Shown piece by piece: positions 33,481 to 44,383 of a stretch of 64,000 bases of DNA. The position numbers and the translations under genes are program-made. Source of the stretch: Zygaena filipendulae (Eukaryota > Arthropoda > Insecta > Lepidoptera > Zygaenidae); NCBI GenBank assembly GCA_907165275.2, contig OU015675.1:7457501-7521500 (forward strand), written 5' to 3'. A model generated the notes under the pieces. The model saw nothing but the letters and a program-made list of their open reading frames with translations. It was not told the origin of the DNA and searched no databases. The stretch's first letter is position 1. Each line of letters starts with the position of its first letter.

Positions 33481-33952
33481 ATTTAGCCTTGTTTTTTTTT
33501 ATTCATTCAGGCAAGAATTATTGCGTTTGGTTTAACTTAACTCAATAGTGAAATGTTTATTTTTGCAAGCTGGGAGCTTTTGTTCTCAAAGTAGTTGCTA
33601 TGTTGTCTATGGTATACTTTGAAAGGATGAATTATTGTTCTCTAGAGCGATCACGTAATTTTTGTTGCTATCAATTTTCGATTTCAATCCGAAACGGAGC
33701 GGTTTTTTTCATTATTTGTGAAATATGGTGATTTTGATTGACTGCTAGAAATTCTATGTGTTAATTTACAATATCGTATTAAACCGATTGCAACCGAACA
33801 ATGATAGCAACAGTTCTGCTGTTCTCTTTAGCACAGCTTTTACAACACTTTGACGTTGATTTTGTCATGGTTGCACAGTTGTGACAATTGACAAAATATA
33901 TGACATATGTCTCGTCATAATCTGTACGTAACCTGCCGATATAATTCACAGA

Positions 33953-36593
33953 ATGATACGCCTCATAGTATTGCCATTGGTGGCATGCGCTTGCGCTGTC
34001 GTCATCGCCGTCGGCGTTGATGGCACAGCACCTGTAGTCAAAACGACTGTAGTCACAAAGCCTGTAGTCACAACGCCTGCGGCTACAACACTCAAACCTA
34101 CTGCTGGCACGACCAAGGCCCCTTTAATCATACCCAAAACCTATCAAGATAATGAACAACTCATTTCTAATTTGAACTCCATTTATGCACAACTGTAAGT
34201 AAACAAGTTGTGTGAGTTGAGATGGGAAGTCTCTCGTTCTTTAAGTCAATATTTTATTTTTATAAGTTAGCGGAGATTAGTGGTGAAGGTGAACCGACGA
34301 CTCGGTGAAAGTCGCGGAGATACCATTGGATGCGGGCAGAGCACAGAACCGGTCGCGATCCTTGCGATCGGCGATCCTTAGGGGAGGCCTGTGTCCATCA
34401 GTGCACGTTTTTCGGCTGATTTGATGATGATGAATGGAGAATGGGAAGTTTTTTTGTTTTATTTAGATAGAGAGTAATGTCATTAGAATCCTCCATTATC
34501 GGAGCAATGATGTGGGATGGTTCTGCAGTCTGTTGATAAACTAAGTCTTCTATATTTATAAAAATGAATCCCTATTTCCCTTGGTGAGATAAGATAAACT
34601 TTATTCAGCAAAAACAAACACGTACACCATCCATACAACAAACACTATAGATAGTAAGTAAAACTATGTAGTGCAGTGCCTTCCACCTTCCTCCACTCAG
34701 CATATGCTGCGAACGTAGTCGTCACAGCGCTGATTTTCAGTGGAGCCCCAGCTCAAGGGAACGTATTTCTCCCCTTGGGTTAAATAAGTTAAATAACATT
34801 ATAAGACCGGAGAAACAGTTGTGACAATAGTACATTGTTATTCTAGGGGTAAAAGTAACTTATTTAGTCCCGAGACGGGGTTTGGCCAATAGATCGCCAA
34901 TAGATCGTGGGACTAAATAGTCTTTCTCCCGAGGATAACACTGTGCTTTTCATTACGAATGCAAGGAAAGTCAAAATAAAAATAGGAATTAGCTGAAGAA
35001 AAAATGAGTGAAGATCGGATAGTCGCTTGACACTTTCCCACCTATTTCTTTTTCTTTGGCCAGCTAGCTATTCAGCCAGTATTTTTTATTTACATTGTGG
35101 CGACCTAAAAAAAAAATATTTTCTTTAATTATTAAGTATTAATTAAAGAAAATAAAAAAATGTTAATTGGAATTAGCTTAAGAAAAAGTGAGTGAATTTT
35201 ATTTTAATACCTACTTAAACTTTACGTTATTTCAATTTTACATCGCGCTGGCTGTATAGAAAGTTGAAACATGGTTCAATAGAAATGTGAAAATAGACCT
35301 AGTTTTTTTTTAATAATTTGACAGTTGTCAGTTGAAAGCGATTCTCCCTAGGGCTGAAAAGGGTTACTTTCAACCCGCTTCTCAGGCAACGTCAGACCTA
35401 CTTTCCGAGTATGATTAATGAAAAAGCTATTACAGTTATAGTTGGTTATAGTACATGTTCTATCTTAAATAGGAAAAAAAAAACATTTAAGTAAGATAAA
35501 GACGAATCAATGTTTGAAATAACTTTCGTTTTCCAGCGCTCACACTAACAAACACTCATCGGATCGCCAGAAGAGAGCATACTCGATTATGCTTATAACA
35601 TTGCTACAAATTCTCGAAGACAGCAAACTGATAAATCTGAAGAGTCGAGTTGAGAGTAGGCTCGGAGCTATCAACGACTCCAGCATTCCGTATCCTGCTG
35701 CCGTTCTCGGGAGTCAGCCCAGAAGGACACTGGACATTTTGAGATCACATATCGAAAAGGTAGGACTCACTCGCGCGACTTATAGAACTCTAGTCAAGGG
35801 AAACCATAATAAGGTATCCACCATTAACGTAGCTAAGGATTTGATCAAGGGTTGCAGCAGGCTCCCGAACTAACCACAGTCATGTAGTGGGAGATCATAA
35901 TCTCCTGTTTGCATAGTATGGCCTCTTACATCATAAGTTAGAAGCGATTAAACAGTAAATTTCAATAAACTGTAAATTTTTCTAGGTTGGGCTAAGTAGT
36001 TTTTAGAGTGAGCAATGAGTATGGCCTACCCTGCCTGCTCCGCTAGCTACGTCTATGGAATCCACTTAACTTGTCTGCCTCTTTTGCTTTTGTTATGATT
36101 TTAGTCCATTTTATTCAGCTATTCCTTATCATCAGTTCTGTCCACTGCCAATTTACCTGTCTTATTTTCTTCAGTATTTATATCTTCCACGTTTGTTTTA
36201 GATCAAATTTTCCTTAATTCTTTCGTGATTTATTTTCAGCCAATGATCGTTATACAAAGATACTGTACTAAAAAAATGTCGGAGAGAGCATGCCGTGACA
36301 CCGTCGAAGCGGTCAGCCTGCGTATTCAGAATACTTGCCGCAACTATAACCACCATGTCCGGTTGAGGCATTTGACTTCAGAATTGAACAATGACATTGG
36401 AGTGAAAGCCATATTCAACCGCATAACAGAGAAGTCGAAGCTGAAAGGAAGCGATATGGAGAATTTCCTCTTTGTTTTCGACGATGTTGTACTGCATATA
36501 GATGATTATGTCAAACTATTGATATTTTACAAAGAACTCAAGAAACCCATTTATACTTGCAGGACACTTGAGAAAGATGATATTTTGGTTTAA
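33953..36593 (+). CDS. Secreted four-cysteine protein 1, three coding exons
   Basis: Coding exons 33953-34194, 35537-35759 and 36240-36593 join in frame to 272 codons. Donors GTAAGT and GTAGGA and acceptors TTTTCCAG and TTATTTTCAG all fit GT-AG; intron phases are 2 and 0. Residues 1-22 or so are a signal peptide (MIRLIVLPLVACACAVVIAV). A Thr/Pro/Val-rich mucin-like stretch follows (about 25-55, e.g. TTVVTKPVVTTPAATTLKPT), then exon 2 opens with RQKR|AYS (residues 91-94), a good furin site. Exon 3 has cysteines at its residues 9, 18, 33 and 107, the last in KKPIYTC near the C terminus. The downstream neighbour at 45720 has the same exon plan and cysteine spacing. I do not recognise the family. 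A secreted proprotein with two disulfides and a mostly helical mature domain is an inference; role unknown. Confidence 0.75.
34587..34790 (-). mobile_element. Non-LTR or SINE 3' end with TTATC tail
   Basis: Minus strand: CTCCACTGAAAATCAGCGCT, AAGGCACTGCACTACATAG, then CTGAATAAAGTTTATCTTATC. It matches 39180-39375 in the other orientation. It lies in intron 1 of four-Cys gene 1. Confidence 0.65.
34825..35415 (-). repeat. Repeat copy 2 of the inverted pair, in intron 1
   Basis: Inverted relative to 32010-32345, sharing CCCGAGGATAACACTGTGCT, CGAATGCAAGGAAAGTCAAA and TTGAAAGCGATTCTCCCTAG. Extra sequence in the middle makes it longer than copy 1. Confidence 0.6.
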
Positions 36594-36713
36594 TTGAATT
36601 CGGGATCCTTTGGGAATCTAACGATGGGATGCGGGCGTCTTATGTAGTTAAATGTAGATATTGACAAGAGCTTTTTAATTTATGACTTATACTAATTTAT
36701 TTGCAAAATACAA

Positions 36714-36719
36714 AATAAA
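36714..36719 (+). terminator. Polyadenylation signal of four-Cys gene 1
   Basis: AATAAA in CAAAATACAAAATAAACTT, 121 bases after the stop codon, a normal 3' UTR length. Confidence 0.6.
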
Positions 36720-36999
36720 CTTATAGTTTTATGAAGCATTGTTTATAGTTTCACTTCTGAAATGATTTTCCCCGAATTATTGCTTTTAGAACTGTTTACA
36801 GTTCAGATGCTCCTTACTTACCTAATCACGTCTCCGCGACTGATCCGATTTAGACCGAGTTTTTTATACATATAGATATACATATAATTTATTTATTATT
36901 TATTATTAGGCATAAAATTGTAACAGGTCGATGTCTGTACATGGGAGATAAATAAGAAAAAATGAATTTAGGCGACTCTATGAGTGATATAGAAGGCCA

Positions 37000-37270
37000 A
37001 GTATTTTTTTTCTTTTTTTACGTAATCAAAAAATAACGGCGATACATTGAGTTGAAATTTCGCGTGACGTCATTACCCGGCGCAGTTTGTACAGGGCTTA
37101 CCTATACTGAATAATGACGTCACGAGTCCCTCACCCTAAACTTTAATGCGCTTTATCTAAGTATGTGTATTTTAATTACTTTGAAGAAGAAAAAAATACG
37201 TGTCTATCATTTTTTTACTTTCTAACTGACGGATTAATTAGAATTTTGATTTTGCGTCGTCAACATCCCT
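37000..37270 (-). mobile_element. MITE family A, copy 5, diverged
   Basis: TTTTTTTACGTAATCAAAAA, GCGTGACGTCATT, AATGACGTCACGAG and CTAACTGACGGATTAATTAG. The left terminal repeat is missing. Confidence 0.7.
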
Positions 37271-37366
37271 TAAGCTCTAGGATTTATCGCGAAATAAAAG
37301 TGGTGATTAACCGTTACGCGAGAACGTAACGTCACACAGTAACGAAGTACCTATATACTTACATAT

Positions 37367-37600
37367 GGACGCAGATAAGCAATAACATGTTAACCCAGAA
37401 AATTAAGTTATTGATTCAGAACCATTTATTGAGAGTTAGGGAGCGTTTTTTAATTATGTGTTTACCTTATTACATTGCTCAAATGTGTAACCAAATATTG
37501 AACATAAAAATGTCTACAAAAATGGCGCTCCTACTTTTAAAACACGATTTACTCAAAATTTCTCCAGTGTGGGTTAACACACTATTGCTTATCTATGTCC
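37367..37600. mobile_element. MITE family B, copy 3
   Basis: Terminal repeats GGACGCAGATAAGCAATAAC and (reverse complement) GGACATAGATAAGCAATAGT. The body matches copy 1 closely, including AAAATGGCGCTCCTACTTTT. Confidence 0.85.
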
Positions 37601-37640
37601 ATATTATGTAGGTAATGAACAAACAAATGAAAACAAAAAT

Positions 37641-37875
37641 GGACGCAGACAGCAATAACATGTTAACCCACAAAATTAAGTTAGATAAGAAAGAACGATT
37701 TATTGAGAGTTAAGGAACGTTTTTTAATTATGCGTTTACCTTATTACATTGTTTATGTATGTAACTAAATATTGAATATAAAAAATGTTGACAGAAAATG
37801 GCGCTACAATTTTAAAACCCGATTTACTCAAAATTTCTCCAGTGCGGGTTAACACACTATTGCTTATCTATGTCC
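37641..37875. mobile_element. MITE family B, copy 4
   Basis: Same family and orientation, 40 bp after copy 3. The left end has a short deletion (GGACGCAGACAGCAATAAC). Confidence 0.85.
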
Positions 37876-38384
37876 AAATATGAGTTTCGAATTTATAACC
37901 CTGTCCCGAGTGAAAGACAGTGAATTAGGATTCTTTTAATAATAATTACATTTAAACAAGCGTTGTTTTATTAAAAAAAAACCTGCTAACAAACTGAATA
38001 TTATATGATTTTACTCACACTGATTTTTGCCATTTTAAAAACTACTAAAAACTAATATAAACTAATAAAACTATGCAACACCAGTAAAAGGTATACCTAA
38101 GTCCTAAGCGCAGTGCATTAATATTTAAGACCACTCTGTACATTTAGTAAGCAATGAATAAATAAATAAATAAATATGGTGAATGGTGACCTATTTATAA
38201 AATGGATAAACTCACAATTGATATTGATATGATGTGTATGTGTATATTACATATGTATGTATTGAGTTATTATAAAATGATTGTATATAATTTATGATAT
38301 TGTGTATTTATCTAATTTGTATTCTATTTACGTATGTATGGTATCTATTATTTAATTATACTGTTAACTAATTATCATGTATCT
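37876..38384. other. No gene; AT-rich sequence
   Basis: Short (AATA)n run at 38157-38176 and TATG-rich sequence. No feature is supported. Confidence 0.35.
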
Positions 38385-38660
38385 ATGTATCTATTTTTCT
38401 GCTTCGCTGCGCCGCACTCTGGGACGCTCGTGGGACTGCTGGCGCTGACTGAAAACCAGCGCTGAGGGTTCCCATCCTCAGCATATGCTGAGTCAGCTGC
38501 CATTTGCAGCAGCAGAGACACACCGCGACCAAAACCAGCCAACCAATATCTTTTTTCTTTTTAAGTTTAGTTTGTAATGAATTTGTTTGTGTTTTTGTTA
38601 TTAAGTTTTGTGTGTGTGTGTCTGTTGCGCAATAAAAAATATTCTATTCTATTCTATACA
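38385..38660 (+). mobile_element. Non-LTR or SINE 3' end with TTCTA tail
   Basis: CTGACTGAAAACCAGCGCTG and CTCAGCATATGCTGAG resemble the 34587/39180 family. A TG repeat, GCGCAATAAAAAATA and (TTCTA)n follow, a typical retrotransposed 3' end. Confidence 0.55.
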
Positions 38661-38731
38661 AGCTCGATAAACGCATACTAAGCCTGCCTATCATTGAACT
38701 ACGATCGCCTTCGTTCAAATATTATCTACCT

Positions 38732-38930
38732 ACTAGCTGCGCCCCGCGGTTTCACCCGCGGTAATTTCGGAGTTCCCGCGGGAATTTCGGGATAAAAAGT
38801 ACCCTATCTCCTTCTCTGTACCCCTGACAACGCGCATGCCAAATTTCATCCAAATCCGTTCAGCCGTTTTTGCGTGATTGAGTAACAAACATCCGTACAT
38901 CCACACTTTCACTTTCATATTAGTAGGATT
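38732..38930 (-). mobile_element. Helitron-like short element, full length
   Basis: ACTAG then the hairpin GCGGTTTCACCCGCGG, AGTTCCCGCGGGAATTTCGG, CAAATCCGTTCAGCCGTTTT and the 5' end ATATTAGTAGGATT. It is almost identical to 60631-60829, implying fairly recent spread. Confidence 0.75.
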
Positions 38931-39179
38931 TATTGGGTAGAAAAAACATCATCTTCAGCATTAATTTACCGACTTCAACGACAGAAGCTTTTTACTAGCA
39001 GCAGCTGCAGCAGGTAAATCTGATAATGTTAATTGGAACATGACTGCGTTTACACTTTACACGAATAAGCCTTTTCAACTGAGGCACAGGTCTCTCGCTT
39101 CTCGCAGGATGTTTGGCAACCCTAGTAAACCGTAAGTAAGCCCTATGACTTTGATAGTTCCGATAATTTCGCAGGCGAA

Positions 39180-39375
39180 ACGCTGGGGCTCCACTGGAAA
39201 TCAGCACTGTCGCTTCTCTACGGTCGCAGCTTAAGCTGAGAGGAGTCCGTTTTAGCAAGGCACTGCACTACATACTTTTATTTACCTTGATATTGTAAAG
39301 TGTTTGTTGCGTGGTGCACCTATGTGTTTGTTCTTGCTGAATAAAATTTATCTTATCTTATCTTATCTTATCTTA
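39180..39375 (+). mobile_element. Non-LTR or SINE 3' end with TTATC tail
   Basis: CTCCACTGGAAATCAGCACT, AAGGCACTGCACTACATACT, CTGAATAAAATTTATCTTATC repeat. Opposite orientation to 34587-34790. Confidence 0.65.
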
Positions 39376-40264
39376 AAGACCCTTGGTCATGAAGATACGA
39401 CGAGAAGGGAAGGGATTGTAATTTGTAACTTATTCTTTAGTAAAAGTTATAAACACACTCCACAGCAGCTACTCGAGGTTCAACCATTGTGTTTTACTGC
39501 TGACCCGTGACTGAACATGAAGAAACGTTCAAAGAGAAAGATTGTATTGGTGCTGACGACTTGGTACTTACCAATAGCCGTGTTTCGGATGTAGAGACAG
39601 TCCTTATGTACATAGTTGTGGAGCGACCACTCGTTTCTTGTTTCCGTCTAAAAAATTTCTATCACCCTTGAGAAGATTACCTATAGTAATAAAGCCTTTT
39701 GATGAGGTTATTGTGTTTTTTTGGGACAATAAAGTATTTTTGTAATGAATTGAATGATTTTATTTTATTTATTTATTAATGTTTTGCTGGGATAATTCCC
39801 AGCACAATAATGCTCAGCACATCTGGCTTGTGCTCGCACATTATAAATATGTGGGTACCTACACAGAATTCGACGCTGTTGTGTTCAGAGTTGAAACCTA
39901 ACCTAATTTAGCGCGTTGGGGTGTTTCTTTCTTCTTCTTATTGACTTTCGCATAATGCATTTAGCCAGTTTCAAGTAAAATTAGTCAGTTAAATGCTCAA
40001 ATTAGCGTTTAGCATCGTTGTACAATTTGAACTTGTGGGCTATGGTACTGATTAGACTACAAGAACTTTCTCGGAGCTCTTGGAGGATACCAAAGAAATC
40101 AGATCGAAATGTCATATATCTTCTTGAGCACACAAAAAAACATAACAGAATCCAATTTTTTTTTTGTTTTAACAATTTTTATCGACACGAAAATAAACGA
40201 ATGAACCGCCATCTTCGATGCCCGCCAACTCCGTTGGGGTGTTTGCAAAATATACGTACAAAAT
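39376..40264. other. No gene identified
   Basis: AT-rich sequence with several short open frames and no motif, splice or repeat evidence. Confidence 0.35.
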
Positions 40265-40407
40265 CACAGAGCAAATAAATTAACTAGAGAGGAAACGTAC
40301 CACCGTCGCAAACTTATTTGCTGTCCGAAACTTATTTTGCTGCCACCCCAAGTATATGTATTAACCACAATATTCCCAAAACTGTGAATTTTTAAAACAG
40401 TGACTAT

Positions 40408-42626
40408 TAGTGTTGCCCAAATTCAGTCTTGGTCTTGCAGTCTTGGTCTTGTTCTTGCGTTTTTGCAAGACCAAGACCAAGAACAAGACCGCGTATTTTT
40501 AGCAAGACCAAGACCAAGACTGACCGTGCAAGACTTGAGCAAGAACAAGACATAGCCTGCAGTGGCGAAGGGTGAAATATTGAGAGAGGTAACCCGGAAC
40601 AAAAAAAAATGCTACCTAATCCGGGTGCGGCACGCAGTTTTGAGTCCTTACCGAAAATCTGTGATTGGCATCCTGGCTTCAGTCTTGTATCTAGGCAGAT
40701 GACAGCTAATGTATCTTTAGTCCACTTTAATTATACGTGTAAGCACTCAGGTATTGAAACAATATCTTGCAACGCAAGTAACCTAATGCAAATCTACTTT
40801 AAATACCTACTTAATTTCTACATAGTAAACTATCTACTTACCGGCGGAATACCTAATTACAACGTACGCCTACGTACTAACTGCTTTCACTATCACTACA
40901 AACAACACAAATAAACAAAGTCCAACTACAATACAATACTAATCACTATTTTACACCAAGAAATAAATTGTAATAGATGAAACTAACTAATAAATTCAAA
41001 TACAAATTTAAGCATTTATGCAATGATGGTGAATAATGCAGGACGCAGGTGCATTATGCAATTACCTAAATACGTCAAATTTTCTGTCGTGTCAACAGTC
41101 AAAACAAATATCCGAGTCGTTACGAATTTCTACGAGCGATAGCGATGCAAGCATGTCGTAGACGGAGAATGAAAGCATATATTCCTCCATCTCGCTCACG
41201 CGCACGCATTTTCTAACATTGTACCTATCAGTATAACTCGATTTTCGTCGGCTTGCCAGAGTTCTACTGGGGTTTGAAGTGACCTTGTGATGTGACGTCA
41301 TTCTTGACGTTTATTTGTATAGAAGTTTAACTGCCAAAAAGCCGATCGTACCTGCGAGTTACTAGCAAGTAGTAACACGTTGTTAAACGTTGAAAAGCAA
41401 GTATTGTTGACTTAATGTGTAGGCGTTTTGTAATGTTTTATTTTATTTATTTTTATTTAATGTTTCTCTACTTTTAAAATGGTGTAAGCGTTTTGTAATG
41501 ATTGTCTTCTTTTAAAATAAAATTACTGATTATGCCATTTCTCAATTACGGTAGAGAGAGTAGTTACGTTCCAAGCTTTTGAAGGGAAGCCGGTGGGAAT
41601 CGGGTTATATGGTATCTTCGCTACTGATAGCCTGCAAGACTCTTGCGTCTTGCAGCTAGGACTTAGCGCTATTTCACTGAGTAGTTAGGTGAAGACGTAA
41701 TAGACTTTGATAAACTCTATGAATGTCCCTCGACGTCATCTGGATCTTGTCTTCAAGGCTTAGTGATAGACGAGTTGGAGGAGTACCTGAGAAAACCAAG
41801 AACTGCCAGCTCGGAAGACATTTTAGATTGGTGGAGGACGCATGAGACAGAGTATCCGATTTTATCGAAAATGGCCCGTGATTTTCTCTCAATACCTGCA
41901 ACTTCAGTACCTGCTGAGAGGTTATTTTCTAAAGCATCATTAGTAATTAGAAAACAGAAATAGGTTAAGTGATGAGTCAGCCAGATGGTTACTTTGTATT
42001 AATTCTTGGTAAATCGGTATAAGTTCTTGGTAAAAAAAAATTATATAAAGTATCATAACCTAATGATAAAGCTGTTGATTTGTGTTGTATTTTATTTTTT
42101 ATTCAAATAAATGATAAATCGTAAAACTCTTTTATTAAATTTCTTATAAGTTGAGGGTTCAATCTCTTTCTAGACAGATAAGTATTGTTCTTTAAAATAC
42201 AGTCAAGTTATTGTAATTAATTTGTTTTTTTACATGTTTTAGCAAATGTAAGCTTATAAATCATAAATGTTTATTAAGAAACAGTTACTTCCATGGAAAA
42301 CGACATATAGGTCAGTTGATTTTTCGAATTTCTTATCAAATTTTCAGTTATTTATTAATCTGCTTGATCTTTACTATGGCTATGTTAATTCAAGCTCACA
42401 ATGTTCCAATTCTAATACGTTTTTCTAAGATTTAAAGTAAACTTTAATAAATAGTAATAGACTAATAGGTAATTGCAAGACTTGCAAGACTCTTGCTGCA
42501 AGACCAAGACCAAGACCAAGACTGGGAGCGCAAGACCAAGACCAAGACCAAGACCAGGTGTATTGGCGCAAGACCAAGACCAAGACTGGCTAAGTCTCGT
42601 CTTGTTCTTGCATTTGGGCAACACTA
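40408..42626 (+). mobile_element. Degenerate hAT transposon, 2.2 kb
   Basis: Perfect 8-bp target duplication GTGACTAT at 40400-40407 and 42627-42634. Terminal inverted repeats TAGTGTTGCCCAAAT are at both ends. Subterminal arrays of AAGACC / GGTCTT units (about 40430-40560 and 42475-42610) likely act as transposase-binding repeats. The interior retains only the C-terminal end of a transposase gene, so the element is non-autonomous. Confidence 0.9.
41685..42012 (+). pseudogene. hAT transposase C-terminal fragment
   Basis: After a stop at 41682 the frame is open for about 92 codons and contains the hAT dimerisation domain: DILDWWRTHETEYPIL, ARDFLSIPATSVPAERLFS. It stops at RKQK near 41962, but shifting frame there gives RNRLSDESARWLLCINSW and a stop at 42010-42012, the usual hAT C terminus. 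The fragment thus has one frameshift and lacks the zinc-finger and RNase-H-like catalytic parts. Only the last part of a typical hAT transposase (about 600 residues) remains. Confidence 0.88.
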
Positions 42627-42837
42627 GTGACTATAAGTAAAAGCTAATCATAATACAGTTTTAGCGTTTAATACAGTTCTTTTACGATTTAGTGCGTGCT
42701 CAATAGGGTGCGAAAATCACTCAGCGACATTGATCTGTTTTCATACTACAACTAAGTTGATGTCCCTTCTATCTGTTATTTTCTGTTCTGTGTACAAAGT
42801 AGCACCATTTTCTATCCTCGGTATTAATTTTCATCCA

Positions 42838-42969
42838 TTCATTCCATCCCCATTCCAGGTCGGCAACGCACCTGCAAGCCTTCTGGTGTTGCAGATGTCT
42901 ATGGGCGGCGGTAATCACTTACCATCAGGTGTACCACTTGCCCGTTTGCCCCCTATGACATAAAAAAAA
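42838..42969 (+). mobile_element. SINE S1 3' fragment
   Basis: CCCCATTCCAGGTCGGCAAC, TTGCAGATGTCTATGGGCGG, CCCCCTATGACATAAAAAAA. It lacks the tRNA-like head. Confidence 0.75.
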
Positions 42970-42994
42970 CCGGTCTTTCGTAAACGGTTACAAT

Positions 42995-43320
42995 GGGCAT
43001 GTTGACTAATTTTTATTTTTTAGTCCGTATTGTAGATTATTAAAAAATATTGGACACGTATTTTTTTATTTTTTTACGTAATCAAAAAATAACGGCGATA
43101 TATTGAGTTGAAATTTCGCGTGACGTCACTATTCTGACAGTTTGTATGGCGGTTTTAGTGGTTAGTGACGTCACGACCCCCTAACCCTAAACTTTAATGC
43201 GCTTTATCTCTGTATATTTTAGTTTATTTAAAAAAGCAAAAAATACGTGTCTATCGTTTTTTTATTTTCAAACTGACGGACTAATTAGAATTTTGATTTT
43301 CAAAAGTAGTCCACATGCCC
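42995..43320 (-). mobile_element. MITE family A, copy 6
   Basis: GGGCATGTTGACTAATTTTT at the left and (reverse complement) GGGCATGTGGACTACTTTTG at the right: well-preserved inverted ends GGGCATGT(T/G)GACTA. Two TGACGTCAC sites. Confidence 0.87.
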
Positions 43321-44062
43321 ATTTGCCAGCAACAGATAGGTACAGGACCTACGTAGTCTACGTACGTCTGACCTAACGTCCTCTCACAGTCGCTCTTTCC
43401 TTCCCACTCATTCTAACTTTAAACAGAAAATTCCTCTCTATTTAAGTCAAAACAATAATAAAAGGTTGTTTTTCAATACGACGAGTAGGTATTAAGATTA
43501 TATTCTCCGTTGCGAATTTTTAAATTTAAATAATCAAACTGAAATTAAGCAGATCACAATAAACAACAAACACAATAACAATAAACGTATCATATTTACT
43601 AATTATCCATCAGATTTCAAGCTTCATTTGTATAATTAGCAACACCCACGTGTCGTCCAAATGACGCCAGCAACTTACCTATTTGTTTAGTTCACTCGTT
43701 TTCATTCTGTGGCTTTGCTTAGATAATTGTGTTTTAATTGAAATATGAACTACATTATAATTGGGGAAAATTTTAACTGCACATCAGAAAACTTATATGC
43801 ACGCTAAATGTAGCACAGTAAGTCTACGGGTTACATGAATCAGCAATGATTACGCCAAAACTAGTGCTGAATTTAGATTTGCAAGCACTCTTACTTTCTA
43901 GGTTAGGTTAAGTTGGAGCAACGACCACAACGCGTGAGATGAGCGAGCGTATCGAGCGTACCGCGGCGCCAGCGATGCGCCAAAGCCAGATGCAGTGTAC
44001 ATATTTTGGTGTACAATTAGTATTTAAGATAAAAAAGTAAAAAGAGAGACATGAATAATAAT
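43321..44062. other. No gene identified
   Basis: No repeat or coding frame is supported; a GC patch (ACCGCGGCGCCAGCGATGCG) lies near 43960-43980. Confidence 0.35.
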
Positions 44063-44383
44063 GGGGATGTGGACTACTTTTGAAAATCAAAATTCTAATT
44101 AGTCTGTAAGTTAGAAAATAAAAAAACAATAGACACGTATTTTTTGCTTTTTTAAATAAATTAAAATATAGAGAGATAAAGCACATTAAAGTTTAAGGTG
44201 AGGGGTTCGTGACGTCACTAACCGCTAAAACCGCCATACAAACTATCAGAATAGTGGCGTCACGCGAAATTTCAACTCAATATATCGCCGTTATTTTTTG
44301 ATAACGTAAAAAAAAAAATACGTGTCCAATATTTTTTAATAATCTACAAGACGGACTAAAAAATAAAAATTAGTCCACATGCC
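44063..44383 (+). mobile_element. MITE family A, copy 7
   Basis: GGGGATGTGGACTACTTTTG left end and (reverse complement) GGCATGTGGACTAATTTTTA right end. One site is GTGACGTCAC; the other has mutated to GTGGCGTCAC. Inverted relative to copy 6. Confidence 0.85.

Larger units (their letters stand above)
40265..42792 (+). mobile_element. hAT-like MITE family L, split by a hAT insertion
   Basis: The left part is 40265-40407 (CACAGAGCAAATAAATTAAC ... ACAGTGACTAT). The right part is 42627-42792 (GTGACTATAAG ... TTTTCTGTTCTGTG). Joined, it aligns with 28228-28565. The outer flanks TACAAAAT and TACAAAGT are a likely 8-bp target duplication with one mismatch, which assigns this MITE to the hAT group. 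Confidence 0.8.

Noticed and set aside
33946..34137. Minus-strand 63-codon Val/Thr-rich frame
   Set aside because: Antisense of exon 1 of the first four-Cys gene.
40609..40914. 101-codon frame inside the hAT element
   Set aside because: Lacks BED zinc-finger or catalytic hAT motifs and resembles unrelated filler sequence.
42412..42624. 70-codon minus-strand Leu/Val repeat protein
   Set aside because: Read-through of the CAAGACC subterminal repeats of the hAT element.
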